From: Isoetes engelmannii
Taxonomy: Eukaryota; Streptophyta; Lycopodiopsida; Isoetales; Isoetaceae
Direction of reading: 5' to 3'
Length of the DNA: 23,265 nt
NCBI GenBank assembly: GCA_011763485.2
Contig: JAANSK020249940.1
Location: forward strand, 1-23,265
Shown here: piece by piece, positions 1 through 10,800 of the stretch
Layout: each line of letters opens with the position of its first letter
How positions within the stretch are numbered: the stretch's first letter is position 1
Position numbers and translations under genes: made by a program
The notes under the pieces: model-generated
The model's input: the letters and a program-made list of their open reading frames with translations, nothing else
Told to the model about the DNA's origin: nothing
Databases searched by the model: none

Positions 1-809
1 TATGCTTCATTTATGAAGTCAATTATGCATCATGTGGGCTGATTTTTACGGAATTTAAACATCTTTTTATATTATCTAAAACACTTGCTTCATGTTCCCT
101 TCTATTCCTACAAAGTCTTAGTCCCTTGTCCATAATTGTTTCAAGTTTCTTTTTCTTGTCTTTCTCTTTAGTCTAATCATGTTTTAATTTCATGTTGCTG
201 TCCTTTGAAAGAATTTACAGATATTCTTATGCTTTCATAACTTTGATATAGGATAGTTTCTCTCTTCTGTATGAACTGATGTTATAATTTCCTTTTGTGC
301 TTTATTTTCATTTCAAACTTGTTATTTGATGCTATCGAATATGACCTTTTGATTGACTTAAAAGTATTTAACTTCTTTGGTTATTTAAGGTCGTTTCTTT
401 CTTTCTAGCCCTTTGATTGGGTCTTTGTCCAATCTTTAAGTTATTTTTGGTCTTTTCTTTCTTGCTATCCCTTTGATTGGGTCTTTTCTTCTATGCTCCC
501 TTCTTTTTGTATGCTATAATCTTAAATTAATTATCTAGTTTTAACCTTCCTTCCTTATAAATCTTGTGATACAGTTGATCCTTATTGCCATTCTTTTCTT
601 TAGTATTTGGTACTTCGTGGCTATATTTTTTAAGGACCCAGGCATTTTTTACTCTACAATTTCTTTGATCCTTCTTGAGGCTTGGATAGGGTATTGCATC
701 ATATCTTATCTAAGGCTGCATATCTTTAAGGCTTATTCTTCCAAATGGAATTTTAGGTCTTAATGGTCTGAGTATATGGTCTAGGCTTGTATATCTCAGG
801 TCTTGAGGG
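1..809. other. AT-rich flank, no supported gene
   Basis: Very T-rich sequence with no reading frame that shows a recognisable domain. An open frame at 566-763 encodes a hydrophobic peptide, but it lacks an ATG start and its hydrophobicity follows from the T-rich composition. The stretch could be intron or intergenic DNA; the sequence does not decide between them. It ends where the LINE poly(A) tail begins on the opposite strand. Confidence 0.5.
371..490. repeat. Two-copy 60-bp diverged tandem repeat
   Basis: Positions 371-430 and 431-490 align at a fixed offset of 60 bases. The best-conserved part is CCTTTGATTGGGTCTTT, which appears near 410 and 470, preceded by a T-rich tract in both copies. 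Several mismatches show that the duplication is not recent. Confidence 0.75.
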
Positions 810-823
810 TTTTTTTTTTTTTT
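810..823 (-). other. LINE poly(A) tail (T-run on plus strand)
   Basis: Fourteen consecutive T on the plus strand abut the 3' end of the minus-strand LINE. This is the expected product of target-primed reverse transcription. The adjoining segment has the general look of plant L1 3' ends, and a similar segment beside a second T-run occurs at 13739. Confidence 0.85.
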
Positions 824-845
824 ATGAAAGGGAGCTTTTAATTAC

Positions 846-1940
846 TTAATGAAAAAAAGTACATAAATAAAACATAGATATCCAAGGAAAGTTACCTTCC
901 TTGAGATAATCTACCAAACTACCAGCAGAATACAACAACTGTATGGAGACAAGGAGCATTCCAAAGTGTGCTGCCTCTGTCGACCAAAAAAGATAAAAAG
1001 AAAGAGAAATAGATGCTAATAGTTCCTCCTGTAATTTAATACAGCCGGCAGGAGGACTATAAAGTACCAAAAAATTATGTACAACATGTAACTCAAGTCT
1101 TCTGCAAAATTTCAAAACAGCATCACTACAGCATGAGATCCAGAAACAACTGAAGGTGCACTTAGAAATGATCATCATCAGCATCATAGTAGGCTCCACA
1201 TCAGTAGTTGTTGAAGTAAGGGGGCAGGTCTTCAAACTGGAACCAGACGAAGTCTTCATCAAATTCTCCAATCCAAGTTCCAGTAAAACAGGGAGAGTCT
1301 GCCATGCAATGTTGGTCCAAGTGTGGATATAAGCAAGGATTCAGAGAAAGTGGAAGTTGATACTAGATAGGGCTGCAGTTCCATCTGACACAAACTTATG
1401 CATATGATAATAGTAGCTGGTCTTAAAAGCCTGATATTGCACTTTGGACATGAAAGAACTAAAAGAATAAAAGCAGGATGTCAAGAATCCAAGCCTGATA
1501 CCCATGCAGTAGAACTTTCTTAAAGGAGCACACAAAGGCTTGAAGATGAGGAGGGAGAGTAGCTTGGCCCAAAGCATGCAGTTGGATCCAAGCCTCATTA
1601 TCTGAAATATCATCAAATTATGGGTGGCCACTCATCAAGCCTGTTAACAGGTTCAATAAATCTGAAATCAAGGAGGTCATTAGAAGAAAGAGCAAAGTGT
1701 TTTGTCTAGAAAAAGTTAAAATGCCCAACAAAAGCACCAAATGCAAGCCACTTCTTGTCAAAGTTATCTCCTTTCTTAGACCTATGAGACATTGCACAAG
1801 AAATCAGCTCAACCATGAAAAGATATTTCAAAGAATTAGTACTCATATTCCTTTTTCCTATGGAGATAGCATTCTTGTACTTCCATATGCTCCAGATGGC
1901 AATTTGAATAATGGTGTTAAAAAAGAATAAATTTATGTCT
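846..1940 (-). other. LINE 3' region beyond the zinc-finger domain
   Basis: This interval lies between the last recognisable ORF2 domain and the poly(A) tail. It holds short open frames on the minus strand (846-1271 and 1341-1631) in which I recognise no domain, including no RNase H. It is most simply the decayed ORF2 end plus the 3' UTR of the LINE. Confidence 0.5.
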
Positions 1941-1941
1941 T

Positions 1942-4900
1942 TCAGAAGATGAAGATATTTCTACTGGGATCAAGCCTATATCCACTTAAATATAAGTAGT
2001 CTTTCAGCCAGTTCCAGAAGGGATTTACTCTCGGACAATTGAAGATATGGACAACAGTTTCAGTAGCATGCATGTTTGCACATGTCACAACAGTATCAAA
2101 TTGAATGTCAGAATTACTCAATCTCTTGGCTAGCAATGATTTAGAAGGAATAGCTAAGTGCAAGGCCATCCAAGACATAAGTTGAATTTTAGGTTGACAA
2201 TGAATTCATTATTAGCAATATTCCAAAGATGAGAAGCCTTAGTAGATTCTGGACTGCATATGCTCTTATAGGCCCTAGAGCCACTATACTCAGATTTATT
2301 CCTCTGCAACCAATTAAGTCCCTCCTCAATACTACAGCGAGAAACTCCAGTAATACAGGCCATGATGTGTTTGAAAATCATTTTATTAGTATTTGAATTG
2401 ACTCCAAGAACCTGCATTTGATTCCAAGTCCTCCATCTGCCTAGATGCCAAAGGTCAGCCAGAATGGATATACCAGTATTCTCCCACTTCTTGTAGACAA
2501 TAGGATGTTGTTCAGCCAAGCAAGAGTAGCCATCCTTGTTGAAGATACTAGACCAGAATATAGAAAAAGATCCAGCATCTTGGGAGAGAGGTTTATGATG
2601 AAAGGAAGGCAGAATATGATTCCAGACCTTGATAAGCTTCCTTATCAGGATAGAAGTATTTGGGGCAGCATTGAATGGAACAACGGCAGAATCTGGAAAA
2701 GAGTGAAGGCAATTCTTTCTAGCAAAAGGCAAGCTCTTGGATAACCAGTATCTAATGAAAGAGCAGGCTGGAGATTGAGAATTAGTTAAAGTCTTCTAAA
2801 TAAATTTAGCCCCTAAAGCAGCTGTCTGATCATAGAGATTTTTACAGCCTAAACCACCACTACTGTTATCAAAACAAAATAAAAATACACATGAGTACTC
2901 ACCAGGACTGAATTTGCCATTATTATTCTACCAGCTCTAGTGAGGTTCTTCGAGATACCACTAACTTTCTCTTTTATCCTATTGAAAATGTTATCCCAAG
3001 CACCCTTAGTGGAGTTGTTTATTCCAAGAGGCAAACCAAGAGAGGTGATAGTATCACAAGGACTGACAATCTTAATCCCTTTGACATCAATGTTTGGATC
3101 AGGGGTGTCCCAGAGAATTGAGCTTTTTTCCATATTAAGATACACTCCAGAGGCTAAACCAAAAAGCTCAATGCAAGAAAAAAGATTTTGAACCACCTGA
3201 TTGTCAGCCTTAACCATTATGAAAGTGTCATCAGCATATTGGAGAATCGTCGGTTGCTCATTTGAGTTTGGCATTACCAGACCAGAGATTTGCCTTGAAC
3301 TTTGCAAGCAGAATATTAATCTAGCCAGCACCTCTGCTACAGTGAGGAATAGGTAATGTGCCAAAGGGCATCCTTGCCTTACTCCTTTCTTTATGGGAAA
3401 AAAGTCTGTTGGGGAACCATTGATAGTGATAGCTAAATAAGCATTATTATTATAAGGCCTAGGATCCTTTGAATAGCTGGGGGTGGATGCCAATGCAGTC
3501 CAAGGCATGTTCAAGAAAATTCCAGTTGATACAGTCATAGGCTCTCTTGAAATCCAATTTTAAAAGAAAACAATTCTGATTGGTGAGTCAATTCCAATGC
3601 AAGACCTCATTAACAGCTACATAATTATCTAGAATAAACCTCTTTGGTAAAAAAAAACAGATTGGCAGCTAGAAATCATTTTCTGAAGATGGCCTTTTAT
3701 TTTGTCTGCAATTATCTTTGCAACTAACTTGTAGGTAGTATTCGTGAGCGAGATTGGTCTCTACTCATTAACGATCACAAGATTGGACATCTTAGGGATA
3801 AGAGAAATTAGACGGGAAGTGTAGGCTGGGTGGAGCTCCAGGTGGTGCCAATAACCTCTTACAAATAGGGTGATGTCCTTCTTCATGCATTCCAAGAATT
3901 CTAGGTAAAATTCTGGTGGCAAGCCATCTGGGCCTGGGGCCTTCCCATGCTTCATCTTGGCTAAAGTTTTGAAAATTTCATTCTCACCAGGACAGTTAAG
4001 CATATCATCATTCATGGTTTGAGAGTGCTGGATACAACTAAAGATCTAAAATTGAGCATCAACCAGTTCTTGGCTTTCCATATCAGCATTGAAGAGATTC
4101 CTATATTTGGATAAAACAAAACTCTTGATAGAAGTGTCATCTTGGATAGTACAGCCATTGTCATCCTGGATTTGAGCTATAGCATTGTTCAGTACTCTCT
4201 GCTTGACCTTCCTAAAGAAGAAAGAGGAGGAAGAGTTATCTAGCTCCTTAGCAAAGATAATTCTGGCTTTTAAAGCAAGCGCTCTTGCTTGATACTCTTC
4301 AACCTATTTAATTTCCAACTCGAGTCTATTTTCTTCCTCATGAAGAGCTATGCAATTGGATCAAGACTAATCTGTTGTCTACATATTTTCATCCTATCAT
4401 ATAATTGAGACTTCTTAGCATCTCTGTCAGCTTTGAGCTTCTTCCCTCGCTGTTTGATCCAAGCTTTACATTTCTTAAGTTTGTCATAGAAGACAGCCAT
4501 AGACTGGTGAGGTCTTATAATTGGCAGGTTTTGGTAGAAAGCCTTGAAGTCTCTGCAGAAATTGGAGCTGTTGAGGAAAGACGAATTGAACTTGAATGTT
4601 GTCTTGTTGCCTGTTTTTGGGAGAATGTAGTCTCTAAGTTCTAGGATCAGAGGTTGGTGATCAGATAAAGTTGCACCTTCATCACCCATGACAACCGAGT
4701 TGTCCAAGCTAGAAGAAGAGCTGAAGATATGAACTCTTTTAAGGTTACAGTAAGTTCTATCTTGGCCCTTTCTTTTGTTTGACCAGGAAAATTTCATGTT
4801 GGAGCAAGGAATGTAATAAAACATATTGTTTGCAAGCAGGTCATTCCAACTAGATCTTTCAGCTGCCCATATTAATGTGATTTTCCAACTTCATATCCCA

Positions 4901-5335
4901 TTGGGGAGTGTTGTTAAAGTCACCAGTCATAATCCAGTTAGCAACAGATAGGTTGGAAATGGTATGGCTAATGTTCTGCCATAAGTAATCCCTTTCTTGA
5001 GGCTCGGTACTAGCATAGATATTGATGACCCCGATGTTAGTATCATTAAACTCCCAAATGATGTATTACCAACTTGAATCGTGGCTGTTGAAGGTAGCCA
5101 CAACTTTGAGATTGAACTAGACCATAGCTAGACCACCTTTGGAGCCAGCAACATGAATGACAATAGAGTTAGCCCTATTAGTAATCCAGTTGGCCAGATT
5201 GTTTGCTTCAAAATCAAGAAGGTGGTACTCTTGAAGGAGAATGAGATCAGCCTTGTATTCCCTGATACTAGCTACAAACCTTTTTCTTTTGGTAGGACCC
5301 TTGATCCCCCTTAGATTCCAAGTTACAATCTTCAT
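1942..5335 (-). pseudogene. LINE ORF2: endonuclease-reverse transcriptase, broken
   Basis: ORF2 begins at the ATG at 5335. Endonuclease landmarks follow in order: WNLRG near 5306-5320, a QE pair, GDFNN at 4910-4924, and SDHQPL near 4650. These match the Mg2+-dependent APE/EEP nuclease that nicks target DNA. Reverse-transcriptase landmarks are KAPGPDG near 3923-3943, DFKRAYD near 3534-3554 (first catalytic Asp), a GVRQGCPL segment, and YADD at 3227-3238 (catalytic Asp pair). The C-terminal part at 1942-2732 contains HIFNCPRVNPFW, typical of the zf-RVT domain of plant LINEs. Stops or frameshifts occur after the first 72 codons, between the endonuclease and reverse transcriptase parts, after NE in the palm region, and before the zinc finger. 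The catalytic residues survive but no continuous product can be made. Confidence 0.93.
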
Positions 5336-6480
5336 ATGGACGAGTTGTTGTTGAATGACTCAGAAGAGCCATCATCCTTACTTCTGGTAAACTTGGTAGG
5401 TCCATTGTAGTTATCTAGTGTATTACTTCCATTGGAAGGTTTGTTAGGGTAATAGATCCAATGATCCTGGCAAACTCTAGGGAAGCTTTTTTCCTTGCCC
5501 CCTTTTTTTTTTTCCATTTGACAGTTTGTTCAACACACCCGTGGTGATCATCTTCAGATGAAGAGGAGATCTCTAAAGAGCAGATCTATTCCTGGGAAGG
5601 GCATAAGGTTGTTGACCGTGACGAGTAGAACAGTGATTAATCCCCTCATTTCTCTCACCATTGTCAAAATTAACATCTGAAGCACTTATGGAAGCAGGAG
5701 AAACATCACTCATAAGGAAGCTGGAATGAGTACTAACCTGGTTGAGAGCATCTTCAAACAGTAGCTGAGCCAATTCCTTGTCTGCACCATCTATGCAACC
5801 TGCAACGAGACCTCTTCTTTTTCTTTTCTTTTACTATTTTTCTTTTTTTCATCTTTTTCTTTTCTACAATACTTTCAACCAACTTATACGAGATACTATT
5901 AACATCATATAATAACCTAGTGTCAAAAGGAACCAAACTGGAGCATGAAGCAATATGAGCACTGGAAAGTAAGGAAGAATCAACATGACCATATAGAGGA
6001 GGGCTAATTTGGGAATCAGAGAAAGAGGCATGAGAGAAAGCAGGCTCAAATTGTGATAGAAGGGAATCTTGGCAATTATAGGAAGCTGGTGGTGGCATTC
6101 TCTCCCTTTATCTCCTGCTATGGAACTTGCTGTGGAGCCTGAACTTTTGGAGATTTTGTTGATGCAGTCTTGAACTCTCTCATAATGTTGGCTCACTTGT
6201 ATGCAGTTGCCAATAAGCTGTCGAGGGTCAGTTTGCTGCTTCTCTTTTTCTTTATGTGTGTCTTTCTGTTGCATCTAGTTCAATACAGGCAACATCATAA
6301 ATAACATTGTTGATATGATTGATCTTGTAGCTGGTAGAAGAATCTTTAGCACTCTTTTCCATTAAGTCATTAAAATTTTACCCCCCTTGATCAAAAGAGA
6401 TTCACAATCTTCATCTAAACACTCCTAAAGAAACTGGTAGGGATTTTCATCCCCATATTCTTCAAGGCAGTCATTGACTT
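5332..6480 (-). pseudogene. LINE ORF1, C-terminal linker portion, broken
   Basis: This interval runs directly into ORF2. Its frames encode low-complexity, Ser-, Lys- and acidic-rich peptides, such as KEVNDCLEEYGDENPYQFL near 6420-6480 and a KEKEKQQTDPRQL segment near 6230. Long charged linkers of this kind are usual between the zinc knuckle of ORF1 and the start of ORF2 in plant LINEs. The frame changes several times, including next to an A-run on the coding strand at about 5502-5515. The final frame stops with a TGA that overlaps the ORF2 ATG (ATGA at 5332-5335). Assignment rests on position and composition, not on a recognised domain. Confidence 0.7.
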
Positions 6481-6671
6481 CCTTCTCATGAAGAAGAATA
6501 TCTAGCACTATAACCAAGGGTTACTTTTAGATTTTTATACATTTTTTCACAATTTATATGATTTTATTGTTGTATTCGTTGAGGTGTACTAAATAGTATT
6601 TCTAGAGTGCATCCTTTATGGGCTGTTGATTTTTGTTAGTTGAAACAATCCGAGCGTTGTTGTCTTTCTCT

Positions 6672-6812
6672 GCATGTGTTTGTGCATGGACATTGTGCAT
6701 GTGCATGCGCATGCGTGTTTATGCATGTGCATGTGCATGTGCGTGCATGTTCGTGTATGTGCATGTGCATGCGTGTTCGTGCATGTGCATGTGCATGTGC
6801 ATGTGCATGTTC
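6672..6812. repeat. Hexanucleotide microsatellite (GTGCAT)n, imperfect
   Basis: About 140 bases are dominated by GTGCAT and GCATGC units with interruptions such as GTGTTT and GTTCGT. Open frames across it in both strands encode Cys/Met/His/Val or His/Ala repeats; these follow from the repeat and are not genes. Alternating purine-pyrimidine tracts of this type can adopt Z-DNA. Confidence 0.9.
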
Positions 6813-6831
6813 AGATGAGGCACAGAAGGGC

Positions 6832-6872
6832 AGAATTGAGAATACATGCAGAATTGAGAATATACACACATC
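6832..6872. repeat. Short direct repeat GCAGAATTGAGAATA
   Basis: Two adjacent copies of GCAGAATTGAGAATA lie about 18 bases apart, just after the microsatellite. It is a small local duplication with no visible function. Confidence 0.6.
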
Positions 6873-7142
6873 TAATTCTAGGAAACCAATTTTGCTATGT
6901 TGAAAAACTTTATAGAAAGCATATTCTTGCTTAGTTGCAGCTTGAGCATTCCGCCTAGTCTTTGCAATGGAGTTTGTACTTTTCTCAGAATCTGTTTGCC
7001 TCTATATCATCCAATTCAGCTGACTATCATCGTAGCCCAATACATGTTAAAATTATAGATGCAGATACAAGTACTATTGCTATTGAACCAATGGCCTCTT
7101 TTGATCATTTTCATCATTGTGTTCCAAGGATATTTTGTTCAA

Positions 7143-7163
7143 GGATGGGTTCAAATCCCATCC
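7143..7163 (+). other. tRNA-like T-arm / RNA polymerase III B-box motif
   Basis: GGATGGG TTCAAAT CCCATCC forms a perfect 7-bp stem around a 7-base T-loop, and GGTTCAAATCC matches the B-box consensus. No anticodon arm, D-arm or acceptor stem is visible at the right spacing upstream. It is therefore not a tRNA gene; it may be a relic of a tRNA-derived SINE or chance. Confidence 0.45.
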
Positions 7164-7300
7164 CATAATAGATTGTGTATACGATATTGTTAATCACATG
7201 GTGGCATTCTCTTAGTTTTGATACTTAAAAACACCTACGTTATGCGTGACTTTTTACAATCTCTTCTCATTGGCTTTTAATCTTCGTATTTTCTTTGTGT

Positions 7301-7315
7301 GGCCCCGAAGGGGCC
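7301..7315. other. GC-rich hairpin GGCCCC-GAA-GGGGCC
   Basis: A 6-bp perfect GC stem with a 3-base loop stands out in AT-rich surroundings. Its reverse complement matches 14 of 15 bases of a motif at 22932-22946, which suggests that both belong to a dispersed repeat. Confidence 0.55.
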
Positions 7316-7520
7316 CAAAATTTTTTTTATATAACACAAACCATTACATCCAACAAATTCTAAATTAAATTCCCCCTAAAACTCCCTTTGGTTTGGGTGC
7401 ATATTCACACGGGGGGTGACTCCGGACAACGAGAGCTATTGGAGGGCATTCACAACTTATGCCTTGATTTGGACCGTAGATGGCGATCCTCGTTTGTGGA
7501 GTACACTCGTACAAATTTTT

Positions 7521-8757
7521 TTATATTGTATAACAAGAATTACAAAATACTATAAGATTTGAGGTATTGTACTCAATGGTGTCAGAGTTAGAAATCTGTG
7601 AGGGAGGTCCTGAATACTTCTTGGAACCTATACCTGATGTAGAATTAAACTTAGTCCGGTTGTTTGAGTTGTTTAACTCCACGTTTTTGAAATATAACTT
7701 AGCTGGAGGACTATGTTTATTGAATTCTGCAATATGATCGATATTTCCAAAGGAGACATCCTTTTTCTTCAAGATTTGATTCTGTTTACATGGCTGACAA
7801 TTTGGATTAACATTTGCCTTATCTGAGTTTAAGAACTGTATCTCCTTATTAAGAACCTTAAGATCTCCATACCTAACAATCTCCCAGTGTTTCTTGCTGA
7901 CTTCTTTACCCTTCCTTTTCTTTTCTTCAAGTTCTTTGTTTGCCTGCACGATTTTTGCTTGCTGAATTCTTTGTCTTTCTATCCTTCTTACACTCCCATT
8001 GATATTGTTATGTCTTCTCTTATACTGCTTATAACCTCCACCTTCTCTGTGTGTCACTGTCATCTACAGAGAAGCTGATAGGTCTGCATCTAGTACCTCC
8101 ATACAATCTTTTACCACATTTTCCACATTGAAGTGGAATACCACCATCTTAGAGGAATTGAAACTTCTTTTTCGAAAAGATCAAAGAAAGAAATTTCTAA
8201 GGGCAGGAGTTTAAGGAGGTCTACTTGAATGAAGACACGCGGGGGGGAGAGAGGGGGATGTGATTTAAAATCAGCTAAGATGTAAGATCCAATTGAGTTA
8301 ACAGAGAATTGAAGCACTCTGAGTTCCAGTAAACTGGGCTTAATTCAGACGGAATGATGGAGGCGACATAAGGCAAGGACTGTGGTCTGGCAGTATCAAA
8401 ATCATATGCCCATTTTTGAAATTTAACTTGGAAGTCTTGAAAAATGACAAAGGCTTTCTTAAGCAGCATGTTGGCAGCAACATCCAAGAAAAATTCGATG
8501 AAAAAGTAGGAATCTTTTAGCCAGAAAGAGGATACAATTTGAAAATTTCTGTCCATTAGAGTAATTTGCTTTGAGAAGGCCTCTAAACTTATGTTTTCGA
8601 CTTCGGACCATGCAATGATAGCCTTAGTTTGGAGCTCAAGCATCCGATTTTGACAAGAATCGAAGCTTAGAGAAATACCTCGAGTAAGACTCTGATTTGG
8701 AGGGAATTGGGCTTTGATGTTTTCTAATTCTTGGACCCACTGTGAATTTGACGGCAT
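7521..8757 (-). pseudogene. LINE ORF1 (gag-like), DUF4283-like plus zinc knuckle, broken
   Basis: The coding start is taken near 8757. A domain at about 8290-8650 contains FQDFQVKFQKWAYDFD and then LPYVASIIPSELSPVYW, matching the layout of DUF4283 in plant LINE ORF1 proteins, which bind RNA. Downstream, a VDLLKLLPLEISFFD stretch precedes a zinc knuckle at 8086-8127 of the form C-x2-C-x4-Y-x4-C, in which the usual His is Tyr. The segment at 7521-8063 is Lys/Arg- and Asn-rich. The DUF4283 part, the DUF4283-knuckle linker, the knuckle and the basic tail lie in different frames, so ORF1 is inactivated by several frameshifts. The ancestral role is packaging of LINE RNA into ribonucleoprotein particles. 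Confidence 0.8.
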
Positions 8758-8980
8758 GCTTGCATTGAGTCCTCAGCATCCATAGTTGGTTTGTCCCAAG
8801 TTCGAGATCCAGACGAGGAGATATAGTTTTCCACAGTTGATATCACAGTCAGTTATGCATGCATAGAGAGAGAAGTCCGGAAGAAGACAGATTTTCGAAA
8901 AAGGAATGTTTTGGAAAAAACAGGGGTCGCACAGGAAACGAGAAGGCATAAAGATAAAGGTACGGATATGACGCAACTAC

Positions 8981-10645
8981 ACCTAGGAAATCTAAATCTA
9001 AGATTCAATCAGAAAGAAAGAATTCAATTCCTGCAGCCGACCATTAATTAACACCATACTGCTTGTACCCGACCAAATGATAGAAATCTTCTTGTAGATC
9101 AAGGTGAGTAAATTTTAACTGTAATCAACTCTTATATCCAATTACAAAAACCCTAAAAATTGCAGTTGCTGAAGAATTCCGGTTGCCTGTCTACTCTGTG
9201 ATCCAAGATTCAACCAATTGGACTTCAAATTCTTCACAAATTGGAGTAAACGAACTCTCAGCTTCAAAAATATTATCCGGAAAGAATCTATTCACAATAA
9301 AATTTTCCCACAATTTCGAAAAGGAACCGGTGATGAATCCACAAGTTAATCGATCCTCCTGCTTGAGAATTGCAAAAAATCTTCCTTCCATAGATAGCTG
9401 GCACTGTGAAGTATTCTAAAGTGTAGGCCTTCTACACGACCTACACAATTCACTACCTAAATTTCACTCAGAAAAGGTCTGTACTTCAAAATTCCGAAGA
9501 TTTTTCCAATTTGGCAAGAAAGGTAAAATAACTAAACTGAATTTTCAAGAAAAAAGGCGCAACCACTTTTCTATCTCTTCCGGTCTTGGATCCTTTGATC
9601 AGAATTACATTCAACTATAGTGTCACAAAACTTATGCTATTTTTATTTTCCATTGGCCTAGGTCACGTGATGTTCATAATACAACTTCTTTTAGCCCATT
9701 CCTCACATGGGATAACTCCATTGCAATATAAAACTATATGCTCTGTGACGACTTGGTCATGGTCTTACAACCCACCATGGTGGACATTCCCAATTTTAGG
9801 GTGCTCAAACACTACCTTGGCCACCACGATAAATTTTTTGTACTATTAGTATAGAAGTCATAGTAGGAGGGAGAAAAATCGTAATTAATTGTAAAGTATT
9901 CGCTACAATAAATTCAAGGGATTTTTTTTTTTTTTTGAGGAACTGACAACTTGAGCAGTTAAAGGCACAATAAGCTTGCTGTAAGCTTGTGTGAATGTAC
10001 AATAGTTATAACCTCATTATAATTTTGATATGCAGTCTCAATGACCTGTGTGTGATCATACAAATGTGTTTAGTCCAGCTTCACGACTACATTTTTTGGT
10101 ACATAAAGGTCAATCGACTTGTTATGCTGCTCATGTAGGCCTAACTAGTTCGTTGTGCTAGAAAGGCATATAAATTTCTAAACATTAAATTCATCATGCA
10201 TTTTCTATATGTGTTTCTCATTTATAATCGTTGCAGATGCAACAGGCTGAGGCATTGTGGAGTCATCAAAGAAACATGAAATAAAATCATATATCATGTG
10301 AAGTTGTCCAATGATTGTGCAATTCAATTTACATAATGGGTCAATTGAGTTTTGCTTCATAGTGCGCTTTGATGTGCAACCGCCTGCTAGGAATCGGGTG
10401 TGAGAAATATTCCAGTTTCCTACTTTTGTTAAGGAGAAAAAAAAAGAAGATAAGGTTTTCTCTTAGAAATACATGCATCCTTCTTGGATCTTGGTTTCTC
10501 TAAGATTTACGTTGAGGAAGTAGATGTTGGCAATAGAGGACCAGAACTTGAGCCACCAATTATAAAATTCCTTTTGTGCTCGTTTTTGAAGTTTGTAAAC
10601 GACACTCAGCTATGTGATTACCCCTGATATTCATATATCTTATCT
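8981..10645. other. LINE 5' flank and intergenic DNA, no supported gene
   Basis: No reading frame here shows a recognised domain. A minus-strand frame at 9191-9391 (66 codons, ATG start) and a plus-strand frame over the same bases are both open. The minus-strand one could be a remnant of the LINE 5' part, but I cannot confirm that. A run of 15 T at 9922-9936 may mark another minus-strand retroposon tail. Confidence 0.45.
9922..9936 (-). other. T-run, possible retroposon tail
   Basis: Fifteen consecutive T are followed by GAGGAACTGACAAC on the plus strand. The shape resembles the T-runs at 810 and 13739 that adjoin LINE 3' ends. No LINE domain is visible beside it, so this is weak evidence for a 5'-truncated insertion. 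Confidence 0.3.
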
Positions 10646-10654
10646 TATCTAAAA

Positions 10655-10744
10655 CTAACAAGTTAGAATCACATTGGTCCGAGTCATTACACCAAGATTC
10701 TAACAAGTTAGAATCACATTGGTCCGAGTCATTACACCAAGATT
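10655..10744. repeat. Perfect 45-bp tandem duplication upstream of FKBP12
   Basis: Positions 10655-10699 and 10700-10744 are identical, and a few further bases repeat into a third partial copy. The unit begins CTAACAAGTTAGAATCACAT and contains GGTCCGAGTCATTACACC. It lies 173-262 bases before the FKBP12 ATG, so it sits in the promoter or 5' UTR. A 45-bp unit is a multiple of three, and its minus-strand translation repeats every 15 residues, but there is no gene there. Confidence 0.95.
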
Positions 10745-10779
10745 CTAGAAGGGGGCGAGCATGCATGTCTTGCAATTTG

Positions 10780-10800
10780 CAATTGTTGTTGCAACAATTG
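10780..10800. promoter_or_regulatory. Palindrome in FKBP12 upstream region
   Basis: CAATTGTTG and CAACAATTG form a perfect 9-bp inverted repeat with a 3-base spacer. CAATTG also fits the CANNTG E-box pattern. It lies about 117 bases before the FKBP12 ATG. Protein binding is not shown by the sequence. Confidence 0.5.

Larger units (their letters stand above)
6514..7548. other. Non-LINE block splitting LINE ORF1
   Basis: About 1 kb separates the two ORF1 portions and carries no recognisable LINE coding. It contains a (GTGCAT)n-type microsatellite, a tRNA-like T-arm at 7143-7163, a GC-rich hairpin at 7301-7315 and two similar AT-rich segments (7319-7350 and 7513-7548). The heptamer ACTATAA occurs at both edges, 6507-6513 and 7549-7555, and could be a target-site duplication, but no terminal repeats were seen. 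It may be a secondary insertion or simply a badly decayed part of ORF1. Confidence 0.4.
810..8980 (-). mobile_element. Degenerate plant L1-type LINE, nearly full length
   Basis: A non-LTR retrotransposon lies on the minus strand. The sequence shows, in element order, an ORF1 with a DUF4283-like domain and a zinc-knuckle-like motif, then an ORF2 with an APE-type endonuclease, a reverse transcriptase with a YADD core, and a terminal zinc-finger domain. A run of 14 T at 810-823 is the poly(A) tail on the minus strand and fixes the 3' end. The 5' end is unclear; recognisable ORF1 coding begins near 8760 and some 5' UTR probably lies beyond it. Stops and frameshifts are scattered through both ORFs, so this copy is not autonomous. 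No clean target-site duplication was found, which fits an old insertion. A block at about 6514-7548 does not look like LINE and may be a secondary insertion. Confidence 0.93.

Noticed and set aside
566-763. Hydrophobic 65-codon plus-strand open frame
   Set aside because: It has no ATG start, lies in very T-rich DNA that automatically encodes Phe, Leu and Ile, and shows no domain or splice context.
6633-6934. Several overlapping open frames on both strands across the microsatellite
   Set aside because: A six-base repeat without a stop stays open in many frames; the Cys/Met/His/Val and His/Ala peptides are by-products of the repeat.
7143-7163. A complete tRNA gene
   Set aside because: Only the T-arm is present; no D-arm, anticodon arm or acceptor stem can be placed upstream at the right distances.
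810-9600. A LINE target-site duplication pairing the bases before 810 with GGTCTTGG near 9590
   Set aside because: The match is short and imperfect (TATCTC...GGTCTTG), and such AT-rich hexamers recur by chance; it is not good enough to fix the 5' end.
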